This document shows positions 26,568-38,840 of a DNA stretch of 64,000 bases, in pieces. Numbering within the stretch: the first letter of the stretch is position 1; every line of letters starts with the position of its first letter. A program made the translations under genes and the position numbers. The stretch is taken from positions 17,600,304 to 17,664,303 of the forward strand of contig OZ234496.1 in assembly GCA_965153455.1 (NCBI GenBank), written 5' to 3'. The DNA comes from Sphagnum compactum (lineage: Eukaryota; Bryophyta; Sphagnopsida; Sphagnales). The notes under the pieces are model-generated. The model was not told the DNA's origin. It saw nothing but the letters and a program-made list of their open reading frames with translations, and made no database searches.

Positions 26568-26830
26568 CATTAAGGTCTGGGGTGGCAGATTCAATGATTT
26601 AAAAGAAAGTCATGATCAACAGACACAGTTTGATGATTAATAGGAGAGTATATGATCAGCACCACAAAATTCTATCATATAATGTGGTCGAGAAAATGAC
26701 ATAATCTACAACCCCAGACCTTAATCATCAAATTCTGGTCACTAATTACGAGTGTTTGATCATCACCGGAAGATTATGTCATCTAATGTGGTCAAGAAAA
26801 TGACATAATCTGCCACCCCAGACCTTAATG
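26568..26830. mobile_element. 263-bp MITE-like element with perfect 24-bp terminal inverted repeats
   Basis: The termini at 26,568-26,591 and 26,807-26,830 are exact reverse complements (core AAGGTCTGGGGTGGCAGATT). The interior holds a ~53-bp segment twice in direct orientation (about 26,676-26,728 and 26,775-26,829), each ending in a copy of the right terminus. A TA dinucleotide could be the target duplication. There is no coding capacity. It sits about 120-380 bp upstream of the MED22 leader motifs. Confidence 0.75.
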
Positions 26831-26943
26831 GGTGAGAAAGTGAGAAAGATCTACAATTGTTTTCTTGTATTTGTGGCTTTGACAGAGCTCGGTTGTTTTG
26901 ATCAAGAAACACTGGGAGGAAGTGGTGTAGCAAGGAAGTAAAT

Positions 26944-26950
26944 TAGGGTT

Positions 26951-26987
<37 letters not shown>
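26944..26987 (+). promoter_or_regulatory. telo-box plus (GA)n tract before MED22
   Basis: TAGGGTTT at 26,944-26,951 is followed at once by a run of 17 GA dinucleotides (26,954-26,987). This lies about 345 bp before the MED22 ATG, as expected for a plant core promoter or 5' leader. GA runs and telo-boxes are both common near plant housekeeping promoters. Confidence 0.45.
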
Positions 26988-26988
<1 letters not shown>

Positions 26989-27331
26989 GTCAATGCTCGG
27001 AGCTGAGCTGCCAAGGAGTGAGAGTCTGTTTGGTGGAGTGGAATTTCTTGGATTGCACTCTTGAGGTGTTGCAGGCAGGGAGGGAGAAAAAGACGAAGGA
27101 TTAGAGAGATAGTGTGAGGGCGAGCGAAGAGTCTGTGTGTTTCCGGGAGTGGAAATTTTCTGCTGAAGAGGGGCGAGTAGTCATTGAGGAGACGAGTAAA
27201 TAGCAGCTGAAATTCTTATTAGCAATCCAAGACCTAATCTACCCCATATCCATATAGGGCTCCTTCTCCCACCAAAGGAGGGCCCTTGAGGCCCGAGTGG
27301 CTCGTTTTGCGTGGGTTTGTTCGACGAAGCG

Positions 27332-28756
27332 ATGAGCAAGGGAGTTGGGGCAGGCGGAGGTGGTGGTGGCGGGGGTGGAGGGTCCGGTAGCTTCGCAGGG
27401 GCCGCGGCAGTAGTGGCAGGCCCAACAGTATCGGCAGCTGCGCAGGCAGCACAGCGGCAGCGCTCTTTATTGCAGCGTGCAGATGCGGATATCGGCAGCC
27501 TTCTTGACAACTTTTCTCACCTCCTCAAAGCAGCTCGTGTACTCATTTCCATCCCCTCCTCGCTTTGTTTCTCTCTCTTTCTTTCAGGAAAACTCCAAGC
27601 CTGTAAAAGCCAGCCCAGTGGTTTCCTTTCCTTGCATCCGAGTCACCCGCGGCGGATATAGATTCTACCAGGAAACAAATATACCAAAGAAGTGCAAAGC
27701 CTTCTGTTTCAAAATGTTCTCTCTTACTATGATGATGGCTGCAAGGGAACTGATTGATGCGGTGTATTAGGGCTTCTGGCATGTGCATTCTGTTTGTATA
27801 GCATTGTTCCAAATCTAATGTCTCCCCCTGGGTAGTGGGACCATGATTGAACCAAAACAATGAGTGTAGATTGTGTTGCTGATTTGCTCCAAGCAGCAGA
27901 TGTGCTACCGCTACTTCCAAATGACAATTGCTTCTGTTAGTACAAGAAGTGACTTCGAGCCTTTTCTGACATTTTATGTTGTGTGTGAGATTAAGAATGG
28001 TGATTGATGAAACAGGGGTCACTCTGGAATGGGGATTGCAGATAAATGATCCGGTGAGGAATGCCCAAGAGGCGTTCCAGATGGAAGTGCATGCAGCCCG
28101 TGTGGTATGTTAACTTTCCTGGCTTTTTACATCCTTCAATGAATGTGTTGGGGGTTTAGTCTTGTCAAATGTTAGGAAGAAGTGCATGTCAAGACTGAAA
28201 AGGGTTGGAGACTTGATTCTGAGCTTGCCCAGATGTTGATGCTGGAGAAATAGAAAAGAGAATTAACGAAGGTTTTTATCACGTGTTTTGTGGATGACTC
28301 AATGATAGAGATTTTCTGCAGTCTTCCTTTGTTGATAGTAGAATTCTGTAACTCATGGCAACTGTCTCCAGACTCAGAGTCCATCCCCAATTGTCCAATC
28401 AATTCTGAATGTGAGGGTAGAAATATTTTCAATGTCTCATCCCAAATGGAGACCACTGGTAATCAGGTATTTGTCAACAGGTGCAGGCAGCAGACTCTTT
28501 ACTTAAGCTGGTGTCAGAGCTGAAGCAAGCAGCAGTATTTTCAGACTTTTTGACTCTGAATCGTCACATCAACCAGCAGATTGTGAAATTTGCAGAGCAA
28601 AGTGAAGAAACAGAAAGGCTTCTGGTTACCATAGGAGATGAGGTTGCAGAATGTCTTGGAGACTTGGAAACCCACTACTATTCATCTCCTCACCGCAATT
28701 TGGACACCCTGGGCAAGATGCCTCACAATGCAAGCAATGAGGTTGATGGTGCATAG
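27332..28756 (+). CDS. MED22: Mediator complex subunit 22 (MED22), three exons
   Basis: Exons: 27,332-27,538, 28,042-28,104 and 28,481-28,756. The phases are all zero, introns are GT-AG, and the product is 181 aa. MED22 is a head-module subunit of Mediator, which bridges transcription factors and RNA polymerase II in the nucleus. Family matches: a Gly/Ala-rich start; QRQRSLLQRADADIGSLLDN (about residues 41-60); INDPVRNAQEAFQMEVHAAR in exon 2; VQAADSLLKLVSELKQ opening exon 3; then ETERLLVTIGDEV and LETHYYSS near the end, a tail typical of plant MED22. Its length slightly exceeds that of Arabidopsis MED22 as I recall it. The start is the first ATG before the Gly-rich run. The gene appears intact and stands alone, with a MITE and a GA/telo-box leader upstream. 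Confidence 0.9.
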
Positions 28757-31700
28757 TGTGCTCTATCAATGTTTCAGGTCTGGGTACAGGATTTAGATTA
28801 GTGAAATCTGCTAGGTAGGAGGATCATCAAGGCCAACCAACATGGAGCTACCAGTGCCTGTAATCATGTTCCTAAAGCAACCAGATCATGTTCCACATCC
28901 ATCATCCAATTGATGCTCAGCCTCCAAAGTGAGACCATGAAGGTGCATGGCTACTCTGCTTCAGGAAATGTACCTAAAAGTGCAACAGGTTAGGGTTTGA
29001 GATAAGAGAAGCTCTAATGGTGCACAGTCAAAAGAGCTTTTGTGTTTGCAAATTGCAGAAAAGTTGTTGAGGAGACAAATTTGCAGATGGCACATATGTT
29101 TACCTAACCACCTGTAATATACTGTGCATTCAGCATTGGTAGCCTCTTCTGGTACCAGAAAGATTGAACAGTAAAATAGAACCAAATCTCATCACAGATT
29201 GCCTTGGAAATCTTTTCCTGATCTCTTTAAGCAGATGATTATCATAAGACAACTATGGAACCAATGAATGTTGGTTGCTGAAAGTCAACTTAGTTGGTAG
29301 CCTGAAAATAGAAATCTACAACAGACTTCGATGAGCAAAGATGGTGTGGCGGATGCATGTGGAATGTGGAGCTAATGACAGGACAAATGCTGCTGACCAA
29401 CTGCCTCACAAGCAGTGTCATTGTCATGTGGAATCCCACTCAAATCTGACATCCCACTTGAATGGATAAAGCTTTCTTCAAGTTTAGATTTGGGGAGCAT
29501 GGTAAAGTCTTGATGAGCAGCCCAGTTGCTTGGCAAATGCACCATCCATATATCAAAGTTTGATTAGAGAGGCCAGCATTGCACTCTTGTCACAGCGAGG
29601 GAAAGAGATGGGATCTTGAGAGATGGTTGTTGTTGTGGCATTCTGATGACAGCACCTGCCAGACTGAATTTTTCTCCTTTTCATGATCTCAGAAATTTTC
29701 AATGAATTTCTGCACATGAGACTTTCTGTCAAGGAGTTTCCTTTCCTTCAAGGGGTTTCAGGTCTGCCAGGTTAAAACCAACAAGTGTGTGTGAGAACCA
29801 GCATGTGGTCAGAGTGCAGGATATGATCAGGGTGCAGGAGATCAAGCTTTCATGGCAAGCTAAAGTGGAATGAAGCTTAACCTCACAAGATTGTTGGAGC
29901 TTGTATGAGGATACTATTGAGGCTTAGTAGATGCTTGCTTGAGCCCCTGCTATGATAAAGTGAAAGCTTTCTCTCACAAGATTGTTGCCACTTTACTAAA
30001 CTTTATACTATTGACTGTTCTTGTTAGCTCTGTCCCTTGAGTTATAGGCAACATCCTGACTGAATCTTCCCTTTGCTTCCAGAAGGTTGCCAGAAATTCA
30101 GGATGCAGACTGTTGTATAATTGCTTGCCCTGCATTATGGCCAGTTTACTATTCACATATCCACAACCACTATTGGGAGCTGAAGAAGTCTGTGGGGAGT
30201 CACAGGTAGGAGGAGGAGGAGGAGGAGGAAGAGGAGACAAACGAGGAGATGGAAAAAGGTACACATACCTCAAGCAGGGACAATGAGATAGGTCCCAACC
30301 AACTAACCAAATTGTTGAAAGCCCATTGAAGAAGTTAAAAAAGAAGCATGAAAAACTGCCAATTACTTAGAGGGTTTCTAATTCTACCAAGACAAGGGCT
30401 GCTAAGGCAAAAGTAAGGGCCATTAAGGCCACCTTGGGGAAATTGAAGTGATGCCATATGCTAGGTATGTATCATTTTTTCAAACTAGGTTAAGATTAGT
30501 TAGTCATTTTAGAATTTTGATGCATATTGTTGGTGGATCTACAACACCATTGTAGAATAGACATACAAGCAAGTTAAGCAACATTACTTCCAGCACAACA
30601 TTTGTTGTTTCTAGAAAGAGCTATAAGGTAATATGGAGGATCTCCAACTACACTAAATATTGTAAGGCATCTAAACTAACTTATGTATTTTAGGCTTCAA
30701 TTAATAAATGTTATAATGAAGATTCAAATCAATTGAACAAATTTTGAATGTTATGTTCAAGTATAAACCAAAAAGGAATGCGGGACTACTTAGACATTCA
30801 AAAATGACATACTTTCATTTGGAGTGTTAAAACTCTATTAAAAATCAAATAATGTCCTTTTTTTGCACTCACATCTCTTGTACTTCTTTCCAAACCTTTG
30901 AAATGTAAATTTAAAATTAAAAAATAAACTTAATTATCCATATTAACATTTTTGTTTAATGAAAAATCTAAGATTCTAACATCAATTCCACAAAATTTGG
31001 TTAATCCACATTATGTTCTTTTGTAATTTCCTTCAACATTCTTATTTTGGCTTGCCCCAATGATGTTCTAGCTAAAATCTTTTCTATAAACTACAAAAAA
31101 ATATAATCCAAACAAGCAACAATGCATAATAATGGTCAGTAGGTGGACAATTTTCAACCAACACATGATTACTTCCTACATGTTCTTATTTTCTTCTAAA
31201 TTATACAGGATGTGAATGGTTGAGATGAAACTCATGGACACTTGGGGTTGGAAACGAGGATATACCAATGAAAATTCATGGGAAACAATACCCTTGGTTA
31301 CTTATCTTCCAATTGTTGGGTTTTAGCAAACAATGTTGGATGAGAGCTAACATGCAAAAGATGAATGATTTCATGCCATGATCAATGTTTTTAACCTCAA
31401 ATGGCCAAGTGTTTTTAGCATGGGAGTTCAAGAAGATTTGCTAAATTTCATGCAAATGTGAAATTTTTGTGGATTTAAAACATTTATGTTGCATAATGGC
31501 TTGTCAACAAATTTACAATTCTTAATTCATACCTCATATAATGCGAAAATTCACAAGCTAAAATTCCATCCAACCTTTAAAAGGTGTGAATGTGCTTATA
31601 CTTTGGTTGTTGAACTTTTACACTGAAATCCACATTCATCTTGCCTATGGAGAAAAATGCCAATCTTGGACCCAAACCTAATCATCCTAAGTATCTCAAA

Positions 31701-32930
31701 CTAGTGAAAGAGCTTGTAGATAATTGTTTTGGATCAAAGGCCAAAGAGAAAAAAGAAATTCAAGTCATATAATAATAATTTTGAACATTGCTTAAAAAAA
31801 TGCATTATCTGTGATGAGAAAATCCAAATTGAAGAACTCAGATACATAACAATTGTAGATACAAATTCTTTCCTAGGCAAGGTCTGTTATTACATAATTC
31901 ATAGTAAATTGCAGCTAAACAATGATGGGAAATAATGGAATGTGTGTAAAGTCCTTATAAATAGTTCAGATCTTTTAGAAACCAAAGTGCAATATGACTG
32001 AAGGTCGTCTTACCAAGAAAGCTTGATGAAGTTGCAGAGAAATCTCCACAACAACAATTAAAGGTAACACGACAATGAGTGCAGTTATAACCTCATGACT
32101 CGAGAGAGACTTACCAAGAAACTTTAACATGAAGAAGGTGATTTGAAGTTTTGCAAATACATACCCTTAGAGCATCTGTACCAGCACAATTAAGTGGTAT
32201 TGGACCTTCCAGCACATTCCTAAAGAGGGTACTAAAAATAAAGGGAGATAACTGAAGACTGTATCAAGTATCAAATCCATAAAACATAACCTTCTGTTTC
32301 TTCATCAAGCAAGAACTGAAGTACCCACCTGCTCTTATTTTCCATTCATGAATTGGAGAACCTAACAAAGTTGTATCTTCTACAATCTTCTACAAGCCTC
32401 AGGATACCATGCTTGAGTCTTCTAGTGCACACATTTCTGTATACCCAATTAGAACACAATCACAAAAGGAAATACCCAAACAAAGCAAGTCAAAAATCTA
32501 GAATGTGCAACTCAAGTTCTTCTCATATGTAGAGAGAGTAGAAGCACCCAGTTGTAGGAGAATGATATATAAATGCAATAGAAGATACTTACCAGTCATT
32601 TTTGGTGTGACACCTTGCCTGGAGCATCAAAACAAGCAAATTGAGGGACAGAAACCTCTCCAAATGCAGGTGTAATATCTTAGCTAAAACATGTGCCTTC
32701 ATGAGTACTGACAATTTCTCTACATGCTTCAACCTGAATAGACTTGGGAGATGACCAACTAATGAGGCTACAGAGTACACAGACATCAGATCCACAACAC
32801 AACAGCAACAAATCAGCATGCATGAAGAAGAGGAATCTGAACCCTGTGGAACAGATAACTCAAAACCAAAAGCTGAGGGGTTAGATGAACAGCAACTATT
32901 GTACACATGTTCATGTTTAGGGACCTTCAA
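28757..32930. other. interval between MED22 and the PPR pseudogene
   Basis: The first part should contain the MED22 3' UTR. Beyond that I see only a (GGA)n tract near 30.2 kb and AT-rich DNA. No gene recognised. Confidence 0.5.
30207..30235 (+). repeat. (GGA)n microsatellite
   Basis: About nine imperfect GGA trinucleotides in non-coding DNA. Confidence 0.8.
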
Positions 32931-32941
32931 TAGCAAGAAGT

Positions 32942-33171
32942 GTAGTACTGTGCCTACCATAACATTCCCAGGTGGGTGGAGACCAATGAGAGAACCTTCA
33001 CAGAGGTAATTTGGGAATTCACATGAGCTTTCTAAAATGGCCAAATAGTCTAACACACTGACTGCCTACCAAAACATCCCCACTGCTTGCAGCAGTACGT
33101 GGAGAACAATGAGAGAAACTTCATAAAGATAATTTGGGATTTCATATGAGTTTTCTAAAATGGTCCAATAG
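32942..33171. repeat. two-copy ~110-bp tandem duplication
   Basis: The segment at about 32,942-33,050 is repeated at about 33,062-33,171. Both contain GAGAACCWTCA/GAGAAACTTCA, TAATTTGGGAWTTCA and TTTTCTAAAATGG blocks in the same order. It lies just 3' of the PPR pseudogene (which is on the minus strand). Confidence 0.65.
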
Positions 33172-33509
33172 AAGTGCAATGGCAAATTGACAACTCTGCA
33201 TTGATAATTTATTCCAGGCAGGAGGGCCACAATTGGTAATGTAGCAGAAACCCTAGGAAATGTCAGTAGAATCTCAAATATGACTCAGTTTCCAAATAAG
33301 TCTCTACATGAGAGGAAAGAGGCACCAGTGACCAGACATAATTGGTACAAATGGTACAGGCAGGAAATCAAACAATGGGAAGGCTCCATGGCCACTATTT
33401 CACGTAAAACATCTGACAATGGTGTCCAATTATGGCAATCTAATAATACCACTAGACATGCTACTAACAAAATGGCCTTGATGTAGTGATTGACAAGACA
33501 GACTGCTGG

Positions 33510-35094
33510 CATCACCAAGATTCCATACAAAGAACAAGCAGCATCCTCAAAGTGATGAAACAAATTGGCATCCCTCACCATGATTGCTCTCCCAACTATT
33601 TTTGAAATGAGCTTTGTGGAAGTTTGGCAATCTTCACAAATCTGCAGATTTTTTCTTGTTCAGAAAGGAGTACCAGGAGCTGTATTGACGAGCCCAAATG
33701 CAATAGCCAGTTTCTTGCTATGGTGACACAAATGAAACACCTTTCTTCTTCTTCTATGTCATGCAAAACAAATTCAGTATAAGGCATGTACCTCTCATCA
33801 TGCATGAGCCCTGACAATCTCTGCAGTTGCAGTTCTGCAAGGATTTCAATTATCTGAGGGTGGTCCTGATTGTCTGCTACAAACATATGAACTTCATTAT
33901 TTACTTCAATCCAGGTGTGACTCGGCAGTTACCTCTTTCTTTGCCCTGCCATTCAACATTCCCACAGAGATGCCTGTTATCAGCAGCACCATATATGTTT
34001 GATAGCAGCATATAACCAGCAGCATTTTCAGGCTCCAGTTCAAGAATTCATTTAGCAACACGTTCTCCCATCTCCACATTATGATAAAGTCTGTAAGCAC
34101 TGAATAAAGCCTTCCATACAGCCACATCTGGTTTGCAGGGCGTTGCGTTGATCACATTCTCTGCCTCCTATAGATGGCCAGCATTGCCAAGAAGGTCAAC
34201 CATGCAGTGTAATGTTCCAATTTTGCAGAAATCATATATTCTGTGATCATTGAAGCACAACAGCAAATGGCTTCATGCACCAAACCAGCACAGCTACAAG
34301 CTGACAGAAGACAAAGAAAAGTGATATCATCTGCCTGTACACCTTCTCCAAACATCTGTTCAAAATGTTAAAGGGCTTCCTTACCATGCCCATGTATGGC
34401 ACAAGTATGGCATTCCAAGCAACCACATCCTGAGATGGAATCTTGTTGAACACTTTCCAAGCATCCTCCATGCTCCTACATTTTCAATATGCGTTGACCA
34501 AGCTACTCCCTACAAAGACATCTGAATCCCATCCACTTTCAATGATCTACTCATGAGCACACCTGCCCTCTTAAGGGCAACTACACTGGCATATGCGTTC
34601 AGCACCCCCACCATGGTAACAGAGTTTGGCTGCACACATTCCTGTTGCATTTGTTGAAATGGTTCCAGCACCTTTTGCCCTTGTCCACATTTCACAAGTC
34701 CCAATATCATGGCAGTCCAAGTGACCACATCTTGTGACAGCATCTTGTTGAACACTCTCCAAACATCCTCAATGCTGCCACATTTTGCATATGTGCCAAC
34801 CAAGCTACTCCTCACAGAGACATCAGACTTGAAACCACTTTGAATGAGCTGTTCATGAACAAGCATGCTGTCTTCAAGTGCTCCTAAACCAGCACATGCG
34901 TTAATCACCTGAACAAATGTGAATTTGTCAGGACTCATTCCTTCTTGTTGCATTTGTTGGAAAAGCTGTATTGCCTTCTCAGGTTGCCCACCATTGACAT
35001 ATTTTATAAGCTTCTTATTCCATGAAAGAATGTTCAATTGCACTGTGCCTGGGCCATTGCAGCCATCTCTGTGGCCACCCATTGCAGGTTCCAT
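33510..35094 (-). pseudogene. PLS/DYW-class pentatricopeptide repeat gene, frameshifted
   Basis: Live family members are RNA-binding editing factors in organelles. Starting at the ATG complementary to 35,092-35,094, the minus strand gives PPR repeats: WNKKLIKYVNGGQPEKAIQL, MSPDKFTFVQVINACAGLGA, VRSSLVGTYAKCGSIEDVWR, VFNKMLSQDVVTWTAMI. After 34,510 the reading shifts frame several times (MEDAWKVFNKIPSQDVVAWN is in another frame). It then passes through E-type blocks (AVWKALFSAYRLYHNVEMGE, ELEPENAAGYMLLSNIYGAA). The DYW region still reads GLMHDERYMPYTEFVLHD, then [20 protein letters not shown] and [13 protein letters not shown] across frames. The zinc-binding CxDCH has become CxDCQ and the DYW end is lost. 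There is no organelle transit peptide at the ATG. Multiple frameshifts and the lost catalytic ligand make it dead. Confidence 0.8.
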
Positions 35095-36082
35095 CGGTTC
35101 TCAATCCAGAGTGGTTCCCGTATCTTTTTATGTTTGAATCTGGGTAGCTTTCATTTGTCTGGGTACCAGAAATCCAAGTAAGCTGATCAGCCATGTATTC
35201 TCCACATCCCAGGCATAAATGGTATCATAAGAACAGAGAAAGCCGGACTGATCTTCTCTCCATCAGCATATTGTCACTTACCTTCTCCAGCCTACTACTA
35301 CTGTCCCACCAGTGTAAAGGACCTGAAAAGAAGAGCAACAAGATTGACACCAACAAGAGCTATGGCTCCATTGACATGTTAACTCTGACATGCGATTAAT
35401 GTTCAGTTACCTCCGCTGATCTGTGATTCCACCATTGGGAAGGATCCAAAACTAACTCACGCCAGAGTTGCTCTCTCTTACCTCCAGGGACTGCAGAAAA
35501 AACTCCTGTCTAATCATGTACTTTGATCACACGGAAGCCACCATGAGTATTGCGTCGTGCATAGATTGTGCCGAATCTTTTGATTTGACTTGGAAGACAT
35601 CACTATATAATCAGGTCCAGATTTTAGGCAAACACAACACACTTTTACTGTGAGAAGTCGGCAGTAGACAGAGAGGAACAAAACAAGGAAAAAAGCTTAC
35701 AAGTGCCGGGATCTCTGAGTGCCGCCTCTGTTTCTATCCGGTGAGCTCTTGGGAGAAATTGCGGTTTACTGCAAATGTTGGTGATGGGTAAATTGCAATT
35801 GCGGGTGCAGCACATAACACGTCGCAGCAAGCTCCTTCTGGTCGACCTCCCTCTTCCCCATGAGGCGAGGAGCTGCAGCTGCTGCATACGGCAGTTGCAC
35901 TGATGATGATGAAGACATATTCCTTCGCAAAACCCTTGGCAATTGATCTCGCTCCTCACAATCTAGTTCACGGGAAGAACAACATGGGAATTAGACCCAA
36001 ATGCAAATCGCTCTCCAGCATCCGAAATGGATCCAAAACCAAATCCCTTCTCGAGCATCCGAAGTCGCCCCATATCCCCCAC

Positions 36083-36109
36083 ACTCACTCTCTCTCTCTC
36101 TCTCTCTCT
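36083..36109 (-). repeat. (CT)n / (GA)n microsatellite
   Basis: A run of about 12 CT dinucleotides, equivalent to GA on the minus strand. It lies about 1 kb upstream of the PPR pseudogene ATG and may be a leftover GA-type promoter tract, comparable with the one before MED22. Confidence 0.8.
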
Positions 36110-38649
36110 TAAGGTGCTTCTCAGTGGGACAAATTCCAGATTGAACGTTGTCATCGTGAGAATTCATATGGTTCCAATTGCCCTAAAACCGTCCAGAACC
36201 CCGGCACCTTAAGAGCTTTCAAGCTGAGGGGTAAGCAGGCAGGTCTTAGTACACTCGAGCACTCAGAAACGATTCCTGATCTCAATTGGGGTCGTCTGGA
36301 TTTAGGGTCTGAAGATAGATTGCCCAGCTTCCCTGGGCGGTTCTGTTGCCCTTTAGATCGCTTGATTTGGTTAAGGGATACCCAAGATATGACCACCAAA
36401 ATACAAGGGTTCGAGTAAAGGGAGGGTTCGAGTAAAGGAGTTCGTTGCTTTCAGAAGAATCTTTACCAAACAGGGGACATGAGTTTCCCTAACTTCATCC
36501 TATGTAATTCCTAATTATATATAGTAAAGGACGTCGTGAAGCTTCCCCTGAATACGTTTGTCCCGTCATCCATCCATTCGTCATCCATTTGTCACCATAT
36601 AAACTGGGGGACTTATTTAGTATTAAGGATCCCATATTTACCACGGTTAGAAGCATCTTTAAAAAATTCAGAGTTTTTACCAGTGTGGGTGCCAGGTTCA
36701 CCCATCACAAGTAGTGCAAACATCAAGATTTTCAGTGGCCAGGGTTTCGATAGATACATGCGAAATGTTATATATAAAGAAGTTTTGAAAATATAGTTTG
36801 TAATTGTAATTTTGTAATATGTACTGTCAAATGCACACACACCTGTGCATTAGGCACGGGGTTCAGATTTGTCTCATATATGTTCCTACTGTTTGTTTGT
36901 TTGTTTGGTAGTGAGGAATTGTGTTGGGAAACTGTTAAATCAGGACAAGGGTCTTTGGAGGTACCGAAAATGTGCCATGTCGACATCACGTCATCAGGTT
37001 TCCTGCCCCCTATATCTGTCCATTTTACGAGCCAAAGTGAACGAGCATCCACCAGCGCACCATGAAGAAGGATGGATTAGTGTGTGGTCAAGAAACAGTT
37101 TTTGGTTGGGGTCCCTAGCTAACCATGGTCGTTATCTCATTGGCTTTTTTTTTCTACTGACCTACTAACATGCAAGTGGATTGTTTGTAGGCAGGTAGTA
37201 AAAACCGCCCTTACCTATGTACAAGCTATCTGCGTACCCAGTAATCGCCTGTTTTCCTACCTATCTACCTATATATAGGACCTACTTCTTACAGAATGGT
37301 TTACCTTCGTGAAACCAGATGGTAACTCAGTTGAGGTTCATTCCAACTGAGTCATACCGGACATTCAGTGGAGGTGAGCTGGTGGGCGCTGGGTCACTCA
37401 GGGTCATTTTATGATCCATGTCACGCAAGCCATGATACTACTTTGGAATATATTAGGTGGGTAGTGCTCTTCTCAAATTCTTTATACATATTGAAATAAG
37501 AGTCAAAAGTCAAAATGCACACTCATGAATCATGAACAAAACATGAACCATAATGTGCTATGATATTTACTAGTGAACTCCACTTGCAAAACATGAGAAA
37601 CATTCATTCTTGGTCGTCCAGCAAGAAGTAACACAATTACACGGGTGTAACATTCATGAACGTCAATGACCAAAATACAATCCATATCATTTTGCAACCA
37701 CCATTATCATCAAGTCATTTGCTCATTACATATAAATTTAATTGTTTCACCAAAAAATAGAACTTTTTTTGAAGACTTGGTCAAATATTTGTCATAGGGA
37801 ATTTCAATCTTTCACTATCACATATTAAATTTAAAAATCAGTTCTATTGCAATAATTCATGAAAAGGCATATTACGACACTACAATTTGCAAAGACTACA
37901 ACGCTATGTAGGTCCCAAACTGATCATTTATTTCTCGCGGCATTATAATGATCAAACTCTTAAACTCCTCCACATTTGGTACATTGACATTTTACCATAC
38001 CTAATGTCAAAGACATATACATAAAGTGATACATCATATATGTTCAAGATTTGGTACATCTTTTTAATGTCATCCTAGTGAACAAATCCTATCTTAATAT
38101 TGGCATCTCTCCTTGTTTTGAGGTTTATTGGGATAACACTATTGGAGGAGGTTTATTTGCACCAATGGCTAGTAGGCATACCAGAGAAAAGTTTAGTATA
38201 TTGATTATTCCATCATTTAAAAAGGGGTACTCTCTTCATGTATCTAGAATCATCCAGGTCCAATCTTTCATGTCTCTGATGCAGCCTTTTTTTTTCCTTC
38301 CAAGGTGGCTACACAACTCATGTATGGAGTAGCATAGCTGGCTAAAATTGTGTGTGAGGTGATGCTGAGATGGTGATTTTTTCCAACTAAAAGTGGCTAT
38401 GATGGCGAGTTGTAAATTGACAATATTTGCAGAGTGGTGACAACAGTCAAAGTTGTGATCAACAATATTCGCGACATGTCCATTGCCAAGGGTATGTAGT
38501 TGGCAACGGGGCTATTGCTGAAGGGGGAGTTATTGGGTCCATTGAATTAAGATGCTTCGTTTATAATTTGTACGACTATACTTCAAAATCTAAATTCCAA
38601 AGTTAAGATGCTTGCTTCAAGAATCAAATTGTGACCATCCTCCTGCAAA

Positions 38650-38840
38650 ATTCAGAAATTCAGAAATGTAGAAAACCTTAAAACCATAAAGCCATGTACA
38701 TTCTCTTACAAAATCCAGATTTCAAATAATCAAAGATAATATGCTCAACTATACTTCCAAAATTTGAAACAATTAGACTTTCTAAAACCCTAAAGCCATA
38801 AAGCTATGTATGTTCTCCTAGTGCAAAATCCAGAGATTCA
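38650..38840. repeat. two-copy ~120-bp tandem repeat
   Basis: AAAACCNTAAARCCATAAAG followed by CTATGTAYRTTCTCYTA and CAAAATCCAGA recurs at about 38,669 and 38,788. Diverged, element unknown. Confidence 0.5.

Noticed and set aside
27181-28022. Long minus-strand frames overlapping MED22 exons 1 and 2
   Set aside because: They are shadows of the GC-rich, Gly/Ala-coding exon 1 and its intron. The plus strand matches MED22 with correct splice phases.
32589-33056. 155-codon minus-strand frame
   Set aside because: It overlaps the tandem duplication at 32.94-33.17 kb, has low-complexity Cys/Val/Leu composition and no recognised domain.
36536-37168. Overlapping frames on both strands near 36.5-37.2 kb
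   Set aside because: No domain, no consistent strand and no splice-supported continuation.
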